The position numbers were made by a program, and so were the translations under genes. From Paraburkholderia tagetis (GTDB lineage: Bacteria > Pseudomonadota > Gammaproteobacteria > Burkholderiales > Burkholderiaceae), in contig NZ_JAKLJA010000034.1 of the NCBI RefSeq assembly GCF_022213065.1, positions 1 to 64,000 of the forward strand: a DNA stretch of 64,000 bases, given 5' to 3'. How positions within the stretch are numbered: the stretch's first letter is position 1; every line of letters starts with the position of its first letter. Under the pieces are notes generated by a model, which was not told the origin of the DNA, did no database searches, and saw nothing but the letters and a program-made list of their open reading frames with translations. Positions 1-7,938 of this stretch are shown in pieces.

Positions 1-112
1 GCTTCCTTCAGACCCCGCCTCGCGACGACGCCCTTGCGTTTCACTAGCCCTTCGCCCCATCTGGCTGGGCAGGGGACTCTCACCCCCAAGCTGTTGCGCA
101 TGCTCGGCGCAC
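1..112 (-). mobile_element. 5' end of a group IIC intron (partial, runs off the window)
   Basis: Read on the minus strand, position 112 begins GTGCG, the group II intron 5' boundary. Going left, the sequence shows the successive landmarks of domain I of group IIC introns: a GGGTGAGAGTCCC hairpin (about 84-72), an ACGCAAGGGYGTC stretch (about 41-29) and the GTCTGAAGGAAGC motif that ends the visible part (13-1). Their order and spacing match what I recall of the Oceanobacillus iheyensis group IIC ribozyme. The intron starts directly after the T-run of the lipA terminator, which is the preferred target of this class. The rest of the ribozyme and any reverse transcriptase would lie left of the window, so whether the intron is complete cannot be seen. 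Confidence 0.85.
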
Positions 113-137
113 AAAAAAAGCCCGCTTACGCGGGCTT
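113..137 (-). terminator. lipA Rho-independent terminator, target of the group IIC intron
   Basis: On the minus strand an 8-bp stem (AAGCCCGC/GCGGGCTT, arms 137-130 and 125-118) with a 4-nt loop runs into a T-tract of seven (119-113). It lies 28 nt beyond the lipA stop codon and the intron boundary follows at 112. Confidence 0.9.
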
Positions 138-164
138 CTCTTCAGACAATACAGCGGCGTCCTG

Positions 165-1166
165 TCAGACCACGCCCGCCCCATGCGCCTGCACATCGGC
201 GTGATAGCTCGAACGCACCATCGCGCCGACGGCCGCGTGCGTGAAGCCCATCTTGTACGCCTCTTCCTCGTACATCTTGAACGTGTCCGGATGCACGTAC
301 TCGCGCACCGGCAGGTGATGCTCGGAAGGCTGGAGATACTGGCCGATCGTCAGCATGTCGACGTCGTGCTCGCGCAGGTCGCGCATGACCTGAAGGATCT
401 CTTCCGGCGTTTCGCCAAGGCCCACCATCAGGCCCGACTTGGTCGCGACATCGGGATGCAGCGCCTTGAAGTCCTTCAGGAGCTTGAGCGAGTGCGCGTA
501 GTCCGAACCGGGGCGCGCTTCCTTGTAGAGGCGCGGCACCGTTTCGAGGTTGTGGTTCATGACGTCGGGCGGCGCGGCGTTAAGGATCGAGATCGCGCGA
601 TCCAGACGGCCGCGGAAATCCGGCGTGAGAATTTCGATGCGGGTTTCCGGCGACTGCTCGCGCACCTGGCGGATACATTCGACGAAATGGCCGGCGCCGC
701 CGTCACGCAGATCGTCGCGGTCCACGCTCGTGATCACGACGTACTTGAGCTTGAGCGCGCCGATGGTGCGCGCAAGGTTCGCCGGCTCGTCCGGGTCGAG
801 CGGATCGGGACGGCCGTGGCCGACGTCGCAGAACGGGCAGCGGCGCGTGCACTTGTCGCCCATGATCATGAACGTGGCGGTGCCTTTGCCGAAGCATTCG
901 CCGATGTTCGGGCAGCTCGCTTCCTCGCACACCGTATGCAGGTTGTGCTCGCGCAGGATGTTCTTGATCTCGTAGAAGCGCGAGTTGCCGGTGGCCGCCT
1001 TCACGCGAATCCACTCGGGCTTCTTGAGCTTCTCGATGGGGATGACCTTGATCGGAATGCGCGAGGTCTTGGCCTGCGCCTTCTGCTTCGCGGTGGCGTC
1101 GTAGGGAACGGCATCGGCGGGAGTGCCTGCAGCGTGGGTTGCAGGATTAGCGGTTACGTCAGTCAT
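165..1166 (-). CDS. lipA: Lipoyl synthase LipA
   Basis: Radical-SAM enzyme that inserts two sulfurs into protein-bound octanoyl groups, the last step of de novo lipoate synthesis, in the cytoplasm. The 333-residue product shows both iron-sulfur binding sets: the auxiliary-cluster cysteines C80, C85 and C91 and the radical-SAM CxxxCxxC at C106, C110 and C113. A C-terminal RSSY motif corresponds to the serine that ligates the auxiliary cluster. The start at 1166 (MTDVTA) gives the usual length; further upstream codons in the same frame encode unlikely Arg-rich sequence that overlaps lipB. It follows lipB by 98 nt on the same strand, so the two are probably cotranscribed, and it is closed by the terminator at 113-137. 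Confidence 0.97.
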   Translation of the reverse strand: MTDVTANPATHAAGTPADAVPYDATAKQKAQAKTSRIPIKVIPIEKLKKPEWIRVKAATGNSRFYEIKNILREHNLHTVCEEASCPNIGECFGKGTATFMIMGDKCTRRCPFCDVGHGRPDPLDPDEPANLARTIGALKLKYVVITSVDRDDLRDGGAGHFVECIRQVREQSPETRIEILTPDFRGRLDRAISILNAAPPDVMNHNLETVPRLYKEARPGSDYAHSLKLLKDFKALHPDVATKSGLMVGLGETPEEILQVMRDLREHDVDMLTIGQYLQPSEHHLPVREYVHPDTFKMYEEEAYKMGFTHAAVGAMVRSSYHADVQAHGAGVV

Positions 1167-1264
1167 TCGTTTCGATCCAGTCAGGCCGCCGGGTAACGCC
1201 GGCCTGCGGTTGCGGCGGTTGTCCGCCGATGGTGGCCGATGTGGCCGGTTCCCACTGCAGCCGC

Positions 1265-2050
1265 TTAGGCTGAAGGGTCTGAGGCAGCCGCTTCGGCCAC
1301 CGAAAGCGCTGCTGCCAGAGTCGAATCCCAATGCATGGCGAGATTCGCCTCGAGCCGGGCCGCCAGTGTGGCGGCCACGTCTTGCCAGGACGCTTCTACG
1401 CCCAGCGTGGCCATGTCGACGGTTTCGAGGCCTGCATAACCGCACGGATTGATCGCGAGGAACGGGCTCAGGTCCATCGAGACGTTCAGGCTCACGCCGT
1501 GGTAGCTGCAGCCGTGGCTGATCTTGAGGCCCAATGCCGCGACCTTGGCGCCAGTATGAGTCGCGCTGAGCCCGGATGCGCCTTCTGGCACGTAAATCCC
1601 GGGCGCGCCGGCTTTGCGCTCGCCCGCGAGATTATACGCCGCCAATGTTTCAATCACGGCCTGCTCGATGAGCGTGACGAGCTCGCGCACCATCAGCTTG
1701 TGTCGTCGCAGATCGAGCAGCAGATACGCCACGACCTGGCCCGGCCCGTGATACGTGATCTGGCCGCCCCGGTCGATCTGCACGAGCGGGATGCCGCTGT
1801 TGGCGATGAGCAGGTGCTCGGGCTTGCCGGCCTGGCCGAGCGTGAAGACCGGGGGATGTTCGACGAGCCAGAGTTCGTCAGGCGTTTGCGCGTCGCGCTG
1901 CGCGGTGAATTCGCGCATGGCGTCGAAGCTCGCCTGATAGGCCTCGTTGCCGCGCCAGCGCACGATGGGCGGCGCGAAGCGCTCGCCCGGCAGAGCAGGG
2001 TTGCTGGGGTCGGATGAAATGGGGGAGACTGAAACCGGGGTGGCGCACAT
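1265..2050 (-). CDS. lipB: Octanoyltransferase LipB
   Basis: Transfers octanoate from octanoyl-ACP to lipoyl domains, supplying the LipA substrate. The 261-residue product has the family signature RGGQITYHGPGQ (about residues 94-105), the catalytic lysine in GAKVAALG (K169) and the catalytic cysteine in NPCG (C203). The N-terminus is about 25 residues longer than the E. coli enzyme, and no better internal start is obvious. It sits upstream of lipA on the same strand. The neighbouring DUF2917 gene ends 45 nt upstream. Confidence 0.96.
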   Translation of the reverse strand: MCATPVSVSPISSDPSNPALPGERFAPPIVRWRGNEAYQASFDAMREFTAQRDAQTPDELWLVEHPPVFTLGQAGKPEHLLIANSGIPLVQIDRGGQITYHGPGQVVAYLLLDLRRHKLMVRELVTLIEQAVIETLAAYNLAGERKAGAPGIYVPEGASGLSATHTGAKVAALGLKISHGCSYHGVSLNVSMDLSPFLAINPCGYAGLETVDMATLGVEASWQDVAATLAARLEANLAMHWDSTLAAALSVAEAAASDPSA

Positions 2051-2095
2051 GATCCCCGGAGTTTACCTAATTCAGGACAAGCGCGCCGAGCCCCA

Positions 2096-2422
2096 TTAAA
2101 CCGTGCGCCACCCGTCGCCGGCGTGGACACCCAAGCGCGCCGCGAGACGCGCGGCCCAATCGACCACGCGCTCGCTCACGCGCGCGGGTGTCGCGAACTG
2201 CACCCAGGCCGCGCCGCCCTGCTCCGCGCCAATCCACAGCCGCTCGCCGCGCCGCAGCCGCAACGTGTGGCCAGGCTCGAGCCAGTAGTCGGCGGTGTCG
2301 TCGCTGCGCGTGACCCACACCGCGCCGCAGCGCACCGTCAGCCGCGTGCTGCGCGCGACGCGTACCGAAGCGACTTGATCCGCCGCCACTTCGAACGTGA
2401 TATCCGAAGAAATTTCTCTCAT
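2096..2422 (-). CDS. DUF2917 family protein
   Basis: A 108-residue protein starting MREISS. It resembles the DUF2917 family, small cupin-like beta-rich proteins of unknown function common in Burkholderiales. The visible pattern is a short beta-strand-rich core with VWVTRS followed by a region ending in LRLRRGERLWIG. It is transcribed away from the LysR regulator at 2522, with 99 nt between the two starts. That divergent pairing suggests regulation by this LysR protein, which is an inference. It also lies just upstream of lipB on the same strand. Confidence 0.8.
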   Translation of the reverse strand: MREISSDITFEVAADQVASVRVARSTRLTVRCGAVWVTRSDDTADYWLEPGHTLRLRRGERLWIGAEQGGAAWVQFATPARVSERVVDWAARLAARLGVHAGDGWRTV

Positions 2423-2521
2423 TTTCGCCTCCGAAGATGCTGCACCAATGGCTACAATCGTAGGCGCAGCAAGGGATCGGGCAAAACGATCAATTTTCAC
2501 GGCTATGTGAGAAAAATTGCG

Positions 2522-3499
2522 ATGGATCTGCGCCAGCTTCCGGCGCTCAACGCCCTCAAGGCGTTCGAGGCCGCCGCCCGCCACGAAAGCTTTTCGCGCG
2601 CCGCCGACGAACTGTTCGTCACGCACGGCGCGGTCAGCCACCAGATTCGCGCGCTCGAAGGCGAACTCGGCATTGCGCTCTTCGCGCGCGACGGCAAGCG
2701 CGTGCGCCTCACCGACACGGGCCGCCGCTACGCGGGCCAGGTGCGCGACGCGCTCACGCAACTGGTGCTCGCCACCCAGGAGATCCGCGCGGGCGACCGC
2801 GACCGGCGCCTCGTGGTGTCGATGCTCTCGTCGTTCGCCGCGCGCTGGGTCACGCCGCGCATCGGCCGCTTCATCGAGGCCCATCCGCAATGGGACGTCG
2901 AACTGCAATCGACGAACTCGCTCGTCGACTTCGCGCGCGACGACGTCGACGTGGCCGTGCGCTTCGGCTATGGACACTATCCCGGGCTGCATGCCGAGCT
3001 TCTGCTCGACGAGATTTTTTTCCCCGCATGCGCGCCCGACTTCAACGGCGGCCAGTTGCCCGAGGATCCGCGCGAGCTCACGAAGCTGCCGCTTTTGCGC
3101 TCCGACGACGAGCTCTGGCGCCCATGGTTCGACGCCGCCGGCATGCACGATGTCCCCGAGCCCAAGCGCGGCGTGCTCTATCAGGATTCGTCGAATCTGC
3201 TACAGGCCGCCATGGACGGCCAGGGCATCGCGCTCGTGCGGCGCTCGCTCGCGATGCACGAGATCACGCGCGGGCGGCTCGTGCGGCTCTTCAAGGACAT
3301 CGACGGGCCAAGCCCGTGGCGCTACTACTTCATCTGCACGCAGCAGCGCATGCAGACCGAGCGCGTGCAGGCATTTCGCGACTGGGTGTTCGACGAGGTC
3401 GCGCGCTTTCGGCGGCTCTATGAGAACGCCTGCGAAGCGGGTCCGCTCATGACGGCCGCCGCCGCCGCACTGCGCGCACGCGAAGACGACGTGCTCTGA
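2522..3499 (+). CDS. GcvA-type LysR family transcriptional regulator
   Basis: A 325-residue LysR regulator. The N-terminal winged helix-turn-helix occupies about residues 8-66 (FSRAADELFVTHGAVSHQIRAL region), and a periplasmic-binding-like effector domain covers about 95-300. The motif LPALNALKAFEAAARH at the start is typical of GcvA-like members, which control the glycine cleavage system or beta-lactamase genes. Neither target is in the window, so the regulated genes are unknown. The start at 2522 (MDLRQLP) aligns with the family; upstream in-frame codons overlap the divergent DUF2917 gene. The last 20 residues are an Ala/Arg extension. Confidence 0.9.
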   Translation: MDLRQLPALNALKAFEAAARHESFSRAADELFVTHGAVSHQIRALEGELGIALFARDGKRVRLTDTGRRYAGQVRDALTQLVLATQEIRAGDRDRRLVVSMLSSFAARWVTPRIGRFIEAHPQWDVELQSTNSLVDFARDDVDVAVRFGYGHYPGLHAELLLDEIFFPACAPDFNGGQLPEDPRELTKLPLLRSDDELWRPWFDAAGMHDVPEPKRGVLYQDSSNLLQAAMDGQGIALVRRSLAMHEITRGRLVRLFKDIDGPSPWRYYFICTQQRMQTERVQAFRDWVFDEVARFRRLYENACEAGPLMTAAAAALRAREDDVL

Positions 3500-3589
3500 G
3501 TGGCCTCTGCGCGAATTCACGCATGCGCGAATCTGCAAACCCGTAAACGCAACAAGGGCCGCCCGAAAGCAGCCCTTGCGACAAAACCC

Positions 3590-3619
3590 CTGGCGAGCGC
3601 GACGCCGCCAGCGTTTTTT
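3590..3619 (+). terminator. Probable terminator of the LysR gene
   Basis: A 6-bp stem CTGGCG (3590-3595) with CGCCAG (3606-3611) is followed by CG and six T (3614-3619). A second, longer-looped hairpin (CAAGGGC 3553-3559 with GCCCTTG 3572-3578) lies just before it. The region separates two convergent genes. Confidence 0.55.
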
Positions 3620-3917
3620 ACAGCACGATCTTCACCATCGGATGCCCGGTGAGCGCGCGATAGATATCGTCGAGATGCGCCTGGCTGGTCGTGCGCACGG
3701 TCACCGTGAGGCCCGTGTAGTTGCCGCCGCTGGACGGACGCGATTCGATGGTCGCCGTGTCGAAGCTGCCGTCGAATTCGCGCAGCACCGCGACGATGGT
3801 GTCCTGAAACTCCGGATGCGTCTTGCCCATCACCTTGATGGGGAAATCGCAGGGGAATTCAATCAGGGATTCTTTCGCAGGCGCCTGAGCGCCGCCGTTC
3901 AATTCAGATGCAGTCAT
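3618..3917 (-). CDS. ybeD: DUF493 (YbeD-like) protein
   Basis: A 99-residue protein of the DUF493/YbeD family, small ferredoxin-fold (ACT-like) proteins commonly encoded next to lipB and dacA/dacC in proteobacteria. The core reads EFPCDFPIKVMGK, then a TATIESRPSSGGNYTGLTVTV strand-turn-strand. Its role is unknown, though a regulatory function in lipoate metabolism has been suggested from gene context. It lies 46 nt downstream of the aminotransferase gene and probably shares its transcript. Confidence 0.9.
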   Translation of the reverse strand: MTASELNGGAQAPAKESLIEFPCDFPIKVMGKTHPEFQDTIVAVLREFDGSFDTATIESRPSSGGNYTGLTVTVRTTSQAHLDDIYRALTGHPMVKIVL

Positions 3918-3963
3918 AGTTCCACTTCCTGTTGCGTCCCGTAACCCGTAACGCGGCCCGGGC

Positions 3964-4965
3964 TTACTTGCAAGCCGCCGCGTGAAGCTCGCGCGCCGCG
4001 AGAACCGCACGCGCCTCGCGCGCTTTCGCGCGCTGATAACCCGCGTAAAGCGCGGCGTAGACCGGACCCGGCTTGCCGTTGCCCACATCCTGGCCGTCGA
4101 GCGCGACCACCGGCAGAAGCTCCTTGGTCGCCGAAGTCACGAGCAGTTCGTCGGCGGCACGCAGCGCCGCTTCGTCGATCTCGCGCGCCTCGAAGCGAAT
4201 TCCGCACTCCTGCGCCAGTTCCTCGACGAGCCCGTAACGGATGCCTTCGAGAATCTTGTTGCTGCGCGGCGGCGCGTAAAGCGCGCCGTCCTTCACGATC
4301 CATACGTTCGACGACGACGCTTCGGTCACCCACCCGTCGCGTAGCTGGATCGTCTCGAACACGCCATGCTCCACCGCGTTTTGCGCCATCAGCACGTTGC
4401 CGAGCAGCGACGTCGACTTGATGTCGCAATTGAGCCAGCGGCGGTCCTCGGCCGTGACGCAGGCCACGCCGCTCGCACGCTGCGCGGCGCCGGGCAGCAC
4501 GAGCGGACTGACCATCACGAACACGGTGGGCGTCGCGCCCGCCGGGAACGCGTGGCCGCGCTTCGCCACGCCGCGCGTCACCTGCAGGTAGACGTTCGCG
4601 TGCGCATCGCGCGCGAGCGCGCCAGCGGTTTCGTTTGTCTCGATCACGCGCGCGATGAGCGCGCGCCAGCCGGCTTCGTCGAACGGATTCGCAATGCCCA
4701 CCTTGTCCAGCGAACGCGCGAGCCGCGCGAGGTGCTGCGCGATACGAAACGGCACGCGCAGCTTGCCGGCGCCGGGCGCCGCGCCCTCGGCTTCGAGCGC
4801 ATAAGCCGGCACCACTTCGTAGATGCCATCGCCGAAGATGAAACCGCGGTCGAGCACCGGCACGCGCGCTTCGGAAAGCGGCGTGAGCTCGCCGTTGAGC
4901 CAGACGATGGGTTCGGCCTGCATCGACTGCGAAGCCGGATTCGAAGTGGTGGTCGGCGCGCTCAT
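3964..4965 (-). CDS. dat: D-amino-acid aminotransferase (class IV PLP enzyme)
   Basis: PLP-dependent transaminase of fold type IV, probably making D-alanine or D-glutamate from keto acids. The 333-residue product has the N-terminal VLDRGFIFGDGIYEVVP signature, the Schiff-base lysine in CDIKS (K183) and the glutamate of VTEASSSN. The position directly after a D,D-carboxypeptidase supports a D-amino-acid role over the branched-chain aminotransferase alternative. Its start codon abuts the stop codon of the upstream gene (4966), so the two are translationally close-coupled. Confidence 0.88.
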   Translation of the reverse strand: MSAPTTTSNPASQSMQAEPIVWLNGELTPLSEARVPVLDRGFIFGDGIYEVVPAYALEAEGAAPGAGKLRVPFRIAQHLARLARSLDKVGIANPFDEAGWRALIARVIETNETAGALARDAHANVYLQVTRGVAKRGHAFPAGATPTVFVMVSPLVLPGAAQRASGVACVTAEDRRWLNCDIKSTSLLGNVLMAQNAVEHGVFETIQLRDGWVTEASSSNVWIVKDGALYAPPRSNKILEGIRYGLVEELAQECGIRFEAREIDEAALRAADELLVTSATKELLPVVALDGQDVGNGKPGPVYAALYAGYQRAKAREARAVLAARELHAAACK

Positions 4966-6168
4966 TTACTTCTTCTTGTTGAACATGAGCATGAGCGAAT
5001 CCCACACGCGGCCCGCGATGCCGGCCTGCGGCACCGGCTCGAGCGCGACGAGCGGGAATTGCGTGAGCACCTTGCCGTCCGCGCCGACAAACTTCGCCGT
5101 GCCCACCTGCTGGCCGTCCGCGAGCGGCGCGATCAGCGGGCTGGTGATCTCGATCTGCGGCTTGGCCTTGTCGGCCGCGCCCTTGGGCAGCGTGACGTAT
5201 TGATCCTTCTTCACGCCCACCTTCACGGCGTCCAGCGCACCCTTGTAGACGCGCGGCGTGGCAACGGCCTGGTTGGCCGCGTAGATGCGCGTGCTGTCGT
5301 AGGCGCTATAGCCGTAGCTCAGCAATTTCATGCTGTCCTGAACGCGATCGCGCTCTTTCTGCTCGCCCATCACCACGGAAACGAGACGGCGGTTGCCGCC
5401 GCTCGCGAGCGGACGCTTGGCCGAGGCGATCAGGCAGTAGCCCGCAGCCTTGGTGTGGCCGGTCTTCAGACCGTCGACGGTCGGATCGATCCACAGCAGG
5501 CGGTTGCGGTTCGGCTGCTTGATCTTGTTATACGTGAACTCCTTCACCGAGAAGATGTTGTAGTACTCGGGATAGTCGCGGATCAGGTGCGTCGAAACCT
5601 TGGCAAGGTCGCCGGCCGTCGTGTAGTGATTCGGGTCGGGCATGCCGTTCACGTCGGCGAAATGCGTGTGCGTCATGCCGAGCTTTTGCGCCTCGGCGTT
5701 CATCATGTTGACGAAGTTCGCCTCGCTGCCGCCCACGAGTTCCGCCAGCGCGATCGCCGCGTCGTTGCCCGACTGGATGATCATGCCGTACACGAGATCG
5801 TGCACCGACACCGGCTTGTTCGCCTCGATGAACATGCGCGACTCATCGTTCCTCACGCGGCGCACGGCTTCGCTCGGCGTGACGATCTGCTCCATCGAGA
5901 TCTTCTTCGACTGCAGCGCCTCGAATACGAGATAGGCGGTCATCAGCTTCGTGAGCGATGCCGGCTCGACGCGCTCGTCGGCGTTGCCCGAGGCGAGCAC
6001 CTGGTTCGCGGTGGCGTCCACGAGCACCCACGAGCCGGCGTTCACCACGGGCGGGGGCACCTGCGCGAATGCGCTCGCACTCGCGAGGAGCGTGGCGCCG
6101 AGCGTGATGTTACGAACGATGGAGGGAGAAACGAAGGAGGATTGCTGGCCGGAGGAGAGAAAACGCAT
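4966..6168 (-). CDS. dacC: Serine-type D-Ala-D-Ala carboxypeptidase (PBP5/6 family)
   Basis: Trims the terminal D-alanine from peptidoglycan pentapeptides in the periplasm. The 400-residue product has a signal peptide ending at AFA (about residue 35), then the three penicillin-binding motifs: SLTK (S71-K74), SGN (133-135) and KTG (235-237). The C-terminal PBP5_C beta domain spans about 290-375 and the sequence ends in an amphipathic segment with FNKKK, as expected for a membrane anchor. It heads the transcript that continues into dat and DUF493. dacA would be an equally valid name. Confidence 0.93.
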   Translation of the reverse strand: MRFLSSGQQSSFVSPSIVRNITLGATLLASASAFAQVPPPVVNAGSWVLVDATANQVLASGNADERVEPASLTKLMTAYLVFEALQSKKISMEQIVTPSEAVRRVRNDESRMFIEANKPVSVHDLVYGMIIQSGNDAAIALAELVGGSEANFVNMMNAEAQKLGMTHTHFADVNGMPDPNHYTTAGDLAKVSTHLIRDYPEYYNIFSVKEFTYNKIKQPNRNRLLWIDPTVDGLKTGHTKAAGYCLIASAKRPLASGGNRRLVSVVMGEQKERDRVQDSMKLLSYGYSAYDSTRIYAANQAVATPRVYKGALDAVKVGVKKDQYVTLPKGAADKAKPQIEITSPLIAPLADGQQVGTAKFVGADGKVLTQFPLVALEPVPQAGIAGRVWDSLMLMFNKKK

Positions 6169-6575
6169 AGGTTCAGGTCGAACGGATTGGGGTCGGGATG
6201 AACGTTGCGCGCCATGCGGCGCACACGTCGGGGGCCGAAGTCGGAAGCCGCATTCAGGGGCCAGATATAAGGGCCGAATAAAGAGGCCTGATACAAGAGG
6301 CCGAATACGGAGGCCAAAGTCAGCGGCCGGACTGCGGCGCCTCGCTCACACGCCGGAACACAAGGAAAACGGGCGCGGCGATGCGCAAAAAAAGACGGCT
6401 CATTATACGCGCCACGTGATGGCGTTTTTCGAACTAGTCACACGTTTGCGCATACCTGTCGCGCATTTCTCACGTATGGCGATCGTAGGGTGCGTGGTTT
6501 TTGCCTCGCCTCATGCCCGTGCATCGCGATGTGCATCGCCGCGTGTTCCGCCGCGCGCATCGCCACGCGCATCGT
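6169..6575. other. Intergenic spacer (407 bp)
   Basis: Region upstream of dacC and downstream of the hydrolase at 6576 (both on the minus strand). It must hold the dacC promoter, but no clear -35/-10 pair stands out. The notable content is the 13-14 bp tandem array at 6257-6335. No convincing gene. Confidence 0.6.
6257..6335. repeat. Degenerate 13-14 bp tandem repeat, six units
   Basis: Units begin with (G)RGGCC at 6257, 6270, 6283, 6297, 6310 and 6323, each followed by an A-rich seven or eight bases such as GAATAAA or TGATACAA. The unit length is constant but the sequence has drifted. Confidence 0.7.
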
Positions 6576-7208
6576 TCAGCGCCAGGCGTCGACGACGATG
6601 CGCTTGAGAATGTGCAGCTTGCGATGCAGAAAGTGTTCCGCCCCCGGAATCACGACAACGGGCAGCTCCTGCGGACGCGCCCATTCGTACACCGAGAGAA
6701 TCGGCACGGTTTCGTCGAGCTCGCCGTGGATCACGAGCGTGTCCTCGCGCACGGGCGCGACTTCCCAGCGGCTCGCCGCAGTGCCGACGAACACCATGCG
6801 CTCGATCTCGCCACCCGCTTCCTGATAGCGCTTTGCCACATGCGAGAGTACGAAGGTGCCGAACGAGAAGCCCGCGAGCACGAGCGGCACGTCGGCCTGG
6901 CCCGGCTGCGCGCGCATATAGCCAATGAGTTCGAGCAGATCGTCCTGTTCGCCGATGCCGTTGTCATGCGTGCCGGCCGTCGTGCCCACGCCGCGGAAGT
7001 TCGACCGGTAAGTCACGTAGCCGAGTTGCACGAGGGTGCGCGCGAGGGTCTGCGCGACCTTGTTGTCCATGGTGCCGCCAAAGAGCGGATGCGGATGCGC
7101 GACGAGCGCGATGCCGCGCACCGGCGTACCTGCGTCGGGCTTGTCTAGCGCGCACTCGATCTGGCCGACGGGACCGTCGATATGGAATTTTTCGGTTTGT
7201 GCGTTCAT
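6576..7208 (-). CDS. Alpha/beta hydrolase
   Basis: A 210-residue cytoplasmic alpha/beta hydrolase of the small family carrying HPHPLFGGTMDNK near the N-terminus and the SNFRGVG..G.HDNG block. The nucleophile elbow is GFSFG (S115), and the acid and histidine are probably D165 (HGELDE) and H192 (GAEHFLH). Family members are esterase- or dienelactone-hydrolase-like but the substrate is unknown. It lies 101 nt downstream of the ferredoxin gene and may be cotranscribed with it. Confidence 0.85.
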   Translation of the reverse strand: MNAQTEKFHIDGPVGQIECALDKPDAGTPVRGIALVAHPHPLFGGTMDNKVAQTLARTLVQLGYVTYRSNFRGVGTTAGTHDNGIGEQDDLLELIGYMRAQPGQADVPLVLAGFSFGTFVLSHVAKRYQEAGGEIERMVFVGTAASRWEVAPVREDTLVIHGELDETVPILSVYEWARPQELPVVVIPGAEHFLHRKLHILKRIVVDAWR

Positions 7209-7276
7209 CGTGCTGCGGTCCTTGCGTAGTTCCGTGGTTTCCGTGATGGGGGCGTGGTGCGGGCGTGGTGGCTTCG

Positions 7277-7324
7277 GCGATCGATTTGGCGATCGATTTG
7301 GCTGTCGATCTAGCGGTCGATTTT
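7277..7324. repeat. 12-bp tandem repeat, four units
   Basis: Two identical units GCGATCGATTTG (7277-7288, 7289-7300) are followed by two variants (7301-7312, 7313-7324). The array runs over the stop codon (7310-7312) into the last codons of the ferredoxin gene. Confidence 0.8.
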
Positions 7325-7636
7325 CAGGCGCTCGACCACCTGGCCGTTCTGCAGATGCGAGACGACGATCTCCTCGATATCGCTCTCATCGACATAGGTG
7401 TACCAGGTGCCCTCGGGGTACACGACGACGGTGGGACCTTCCTCGCAGCGGTCGAGACAACCGGCCTTGTTGATGCGCACCTTGCCCGGGCCCGCGAGGC
7501 CCAGCTCCTTCACGCGCTTTTTCGCGTATTCCTGCATCGCCTGGGCGTTGCAGTTCGCGCAGCTCGGACGATCGGCGCCGGGATCGCGCTGGTTCAGGCA
7601 GAAAAAGACGTGGTGTTGGTAGAACGAATCGGTCAT
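7310..7636 (-). CDS. Thioredoxin-like [2Fe-2S] ferredoxin
   Basis: A 108-residue electron carrier of the thioredoxin-fold [2Fe-2S] family (Shethna/NuoE-like). The four expected ligands are C13, C26, C60 and C64 (C-x12-C-x33-C-x3-C), with an extra C29. The C-terminal GPTVVVYPEGTWY block is typical of the family. Its redox partner is not apparent from the neighbours, a hydrolase downstream and a VanZ-like protein upstream. The last codons lie inside a 12-bp tandem repeat, so the extreme C-terminus may vary between strains. Confidence 0.92.
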   Translation of the reverse strand: MTDSFYQHHVFFCLNQRDPGADRPSCANCNAQAMQEYAKKRVKELGLAGPGKVRINKAGCLDRCEEGPTVVVYPEGTWYTYVDESDIEEIVVSHLQNGQVVERLKIDR

Positions 7637-7938
7637 GGCGGGGATACCGGTGAAGTGTCGGGCGCGGCATGCGTGCCGTTCGGCTCGCGTTCGGGTCGCG
7701 CTCTGTTCGAATTCGCGCGCTACCCGGTCGATGAGTCGATGAGTCGATTGGTCGATGCAATGCGCCTGGTGGAATGCGGTCGATTATAGCGAGCGCCGCG
7801 CGAACGCTTCTCCCACGATCGGGGCGGCCAGGATGCCAGGGCGGGCTGCGCCGGAACGCGCCGGGCCAGAACGCGTTGGGTTCGCGTCGCGTCCGGCCGG
7901 GCCGCCACGCCACCGCGCAGCATCATGCACCGATTGCC
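7637..7938. other. Intergenic spacer with an 8-bp tandem repeat
   Basis: The 302 bp between the VanZ-like gene and the ferredoxin gene (both minus strand) contain four GTCGATGA-like octamers in tandem at 7727-7758. I see no gene or clear terminator. Confidence 0.6.
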
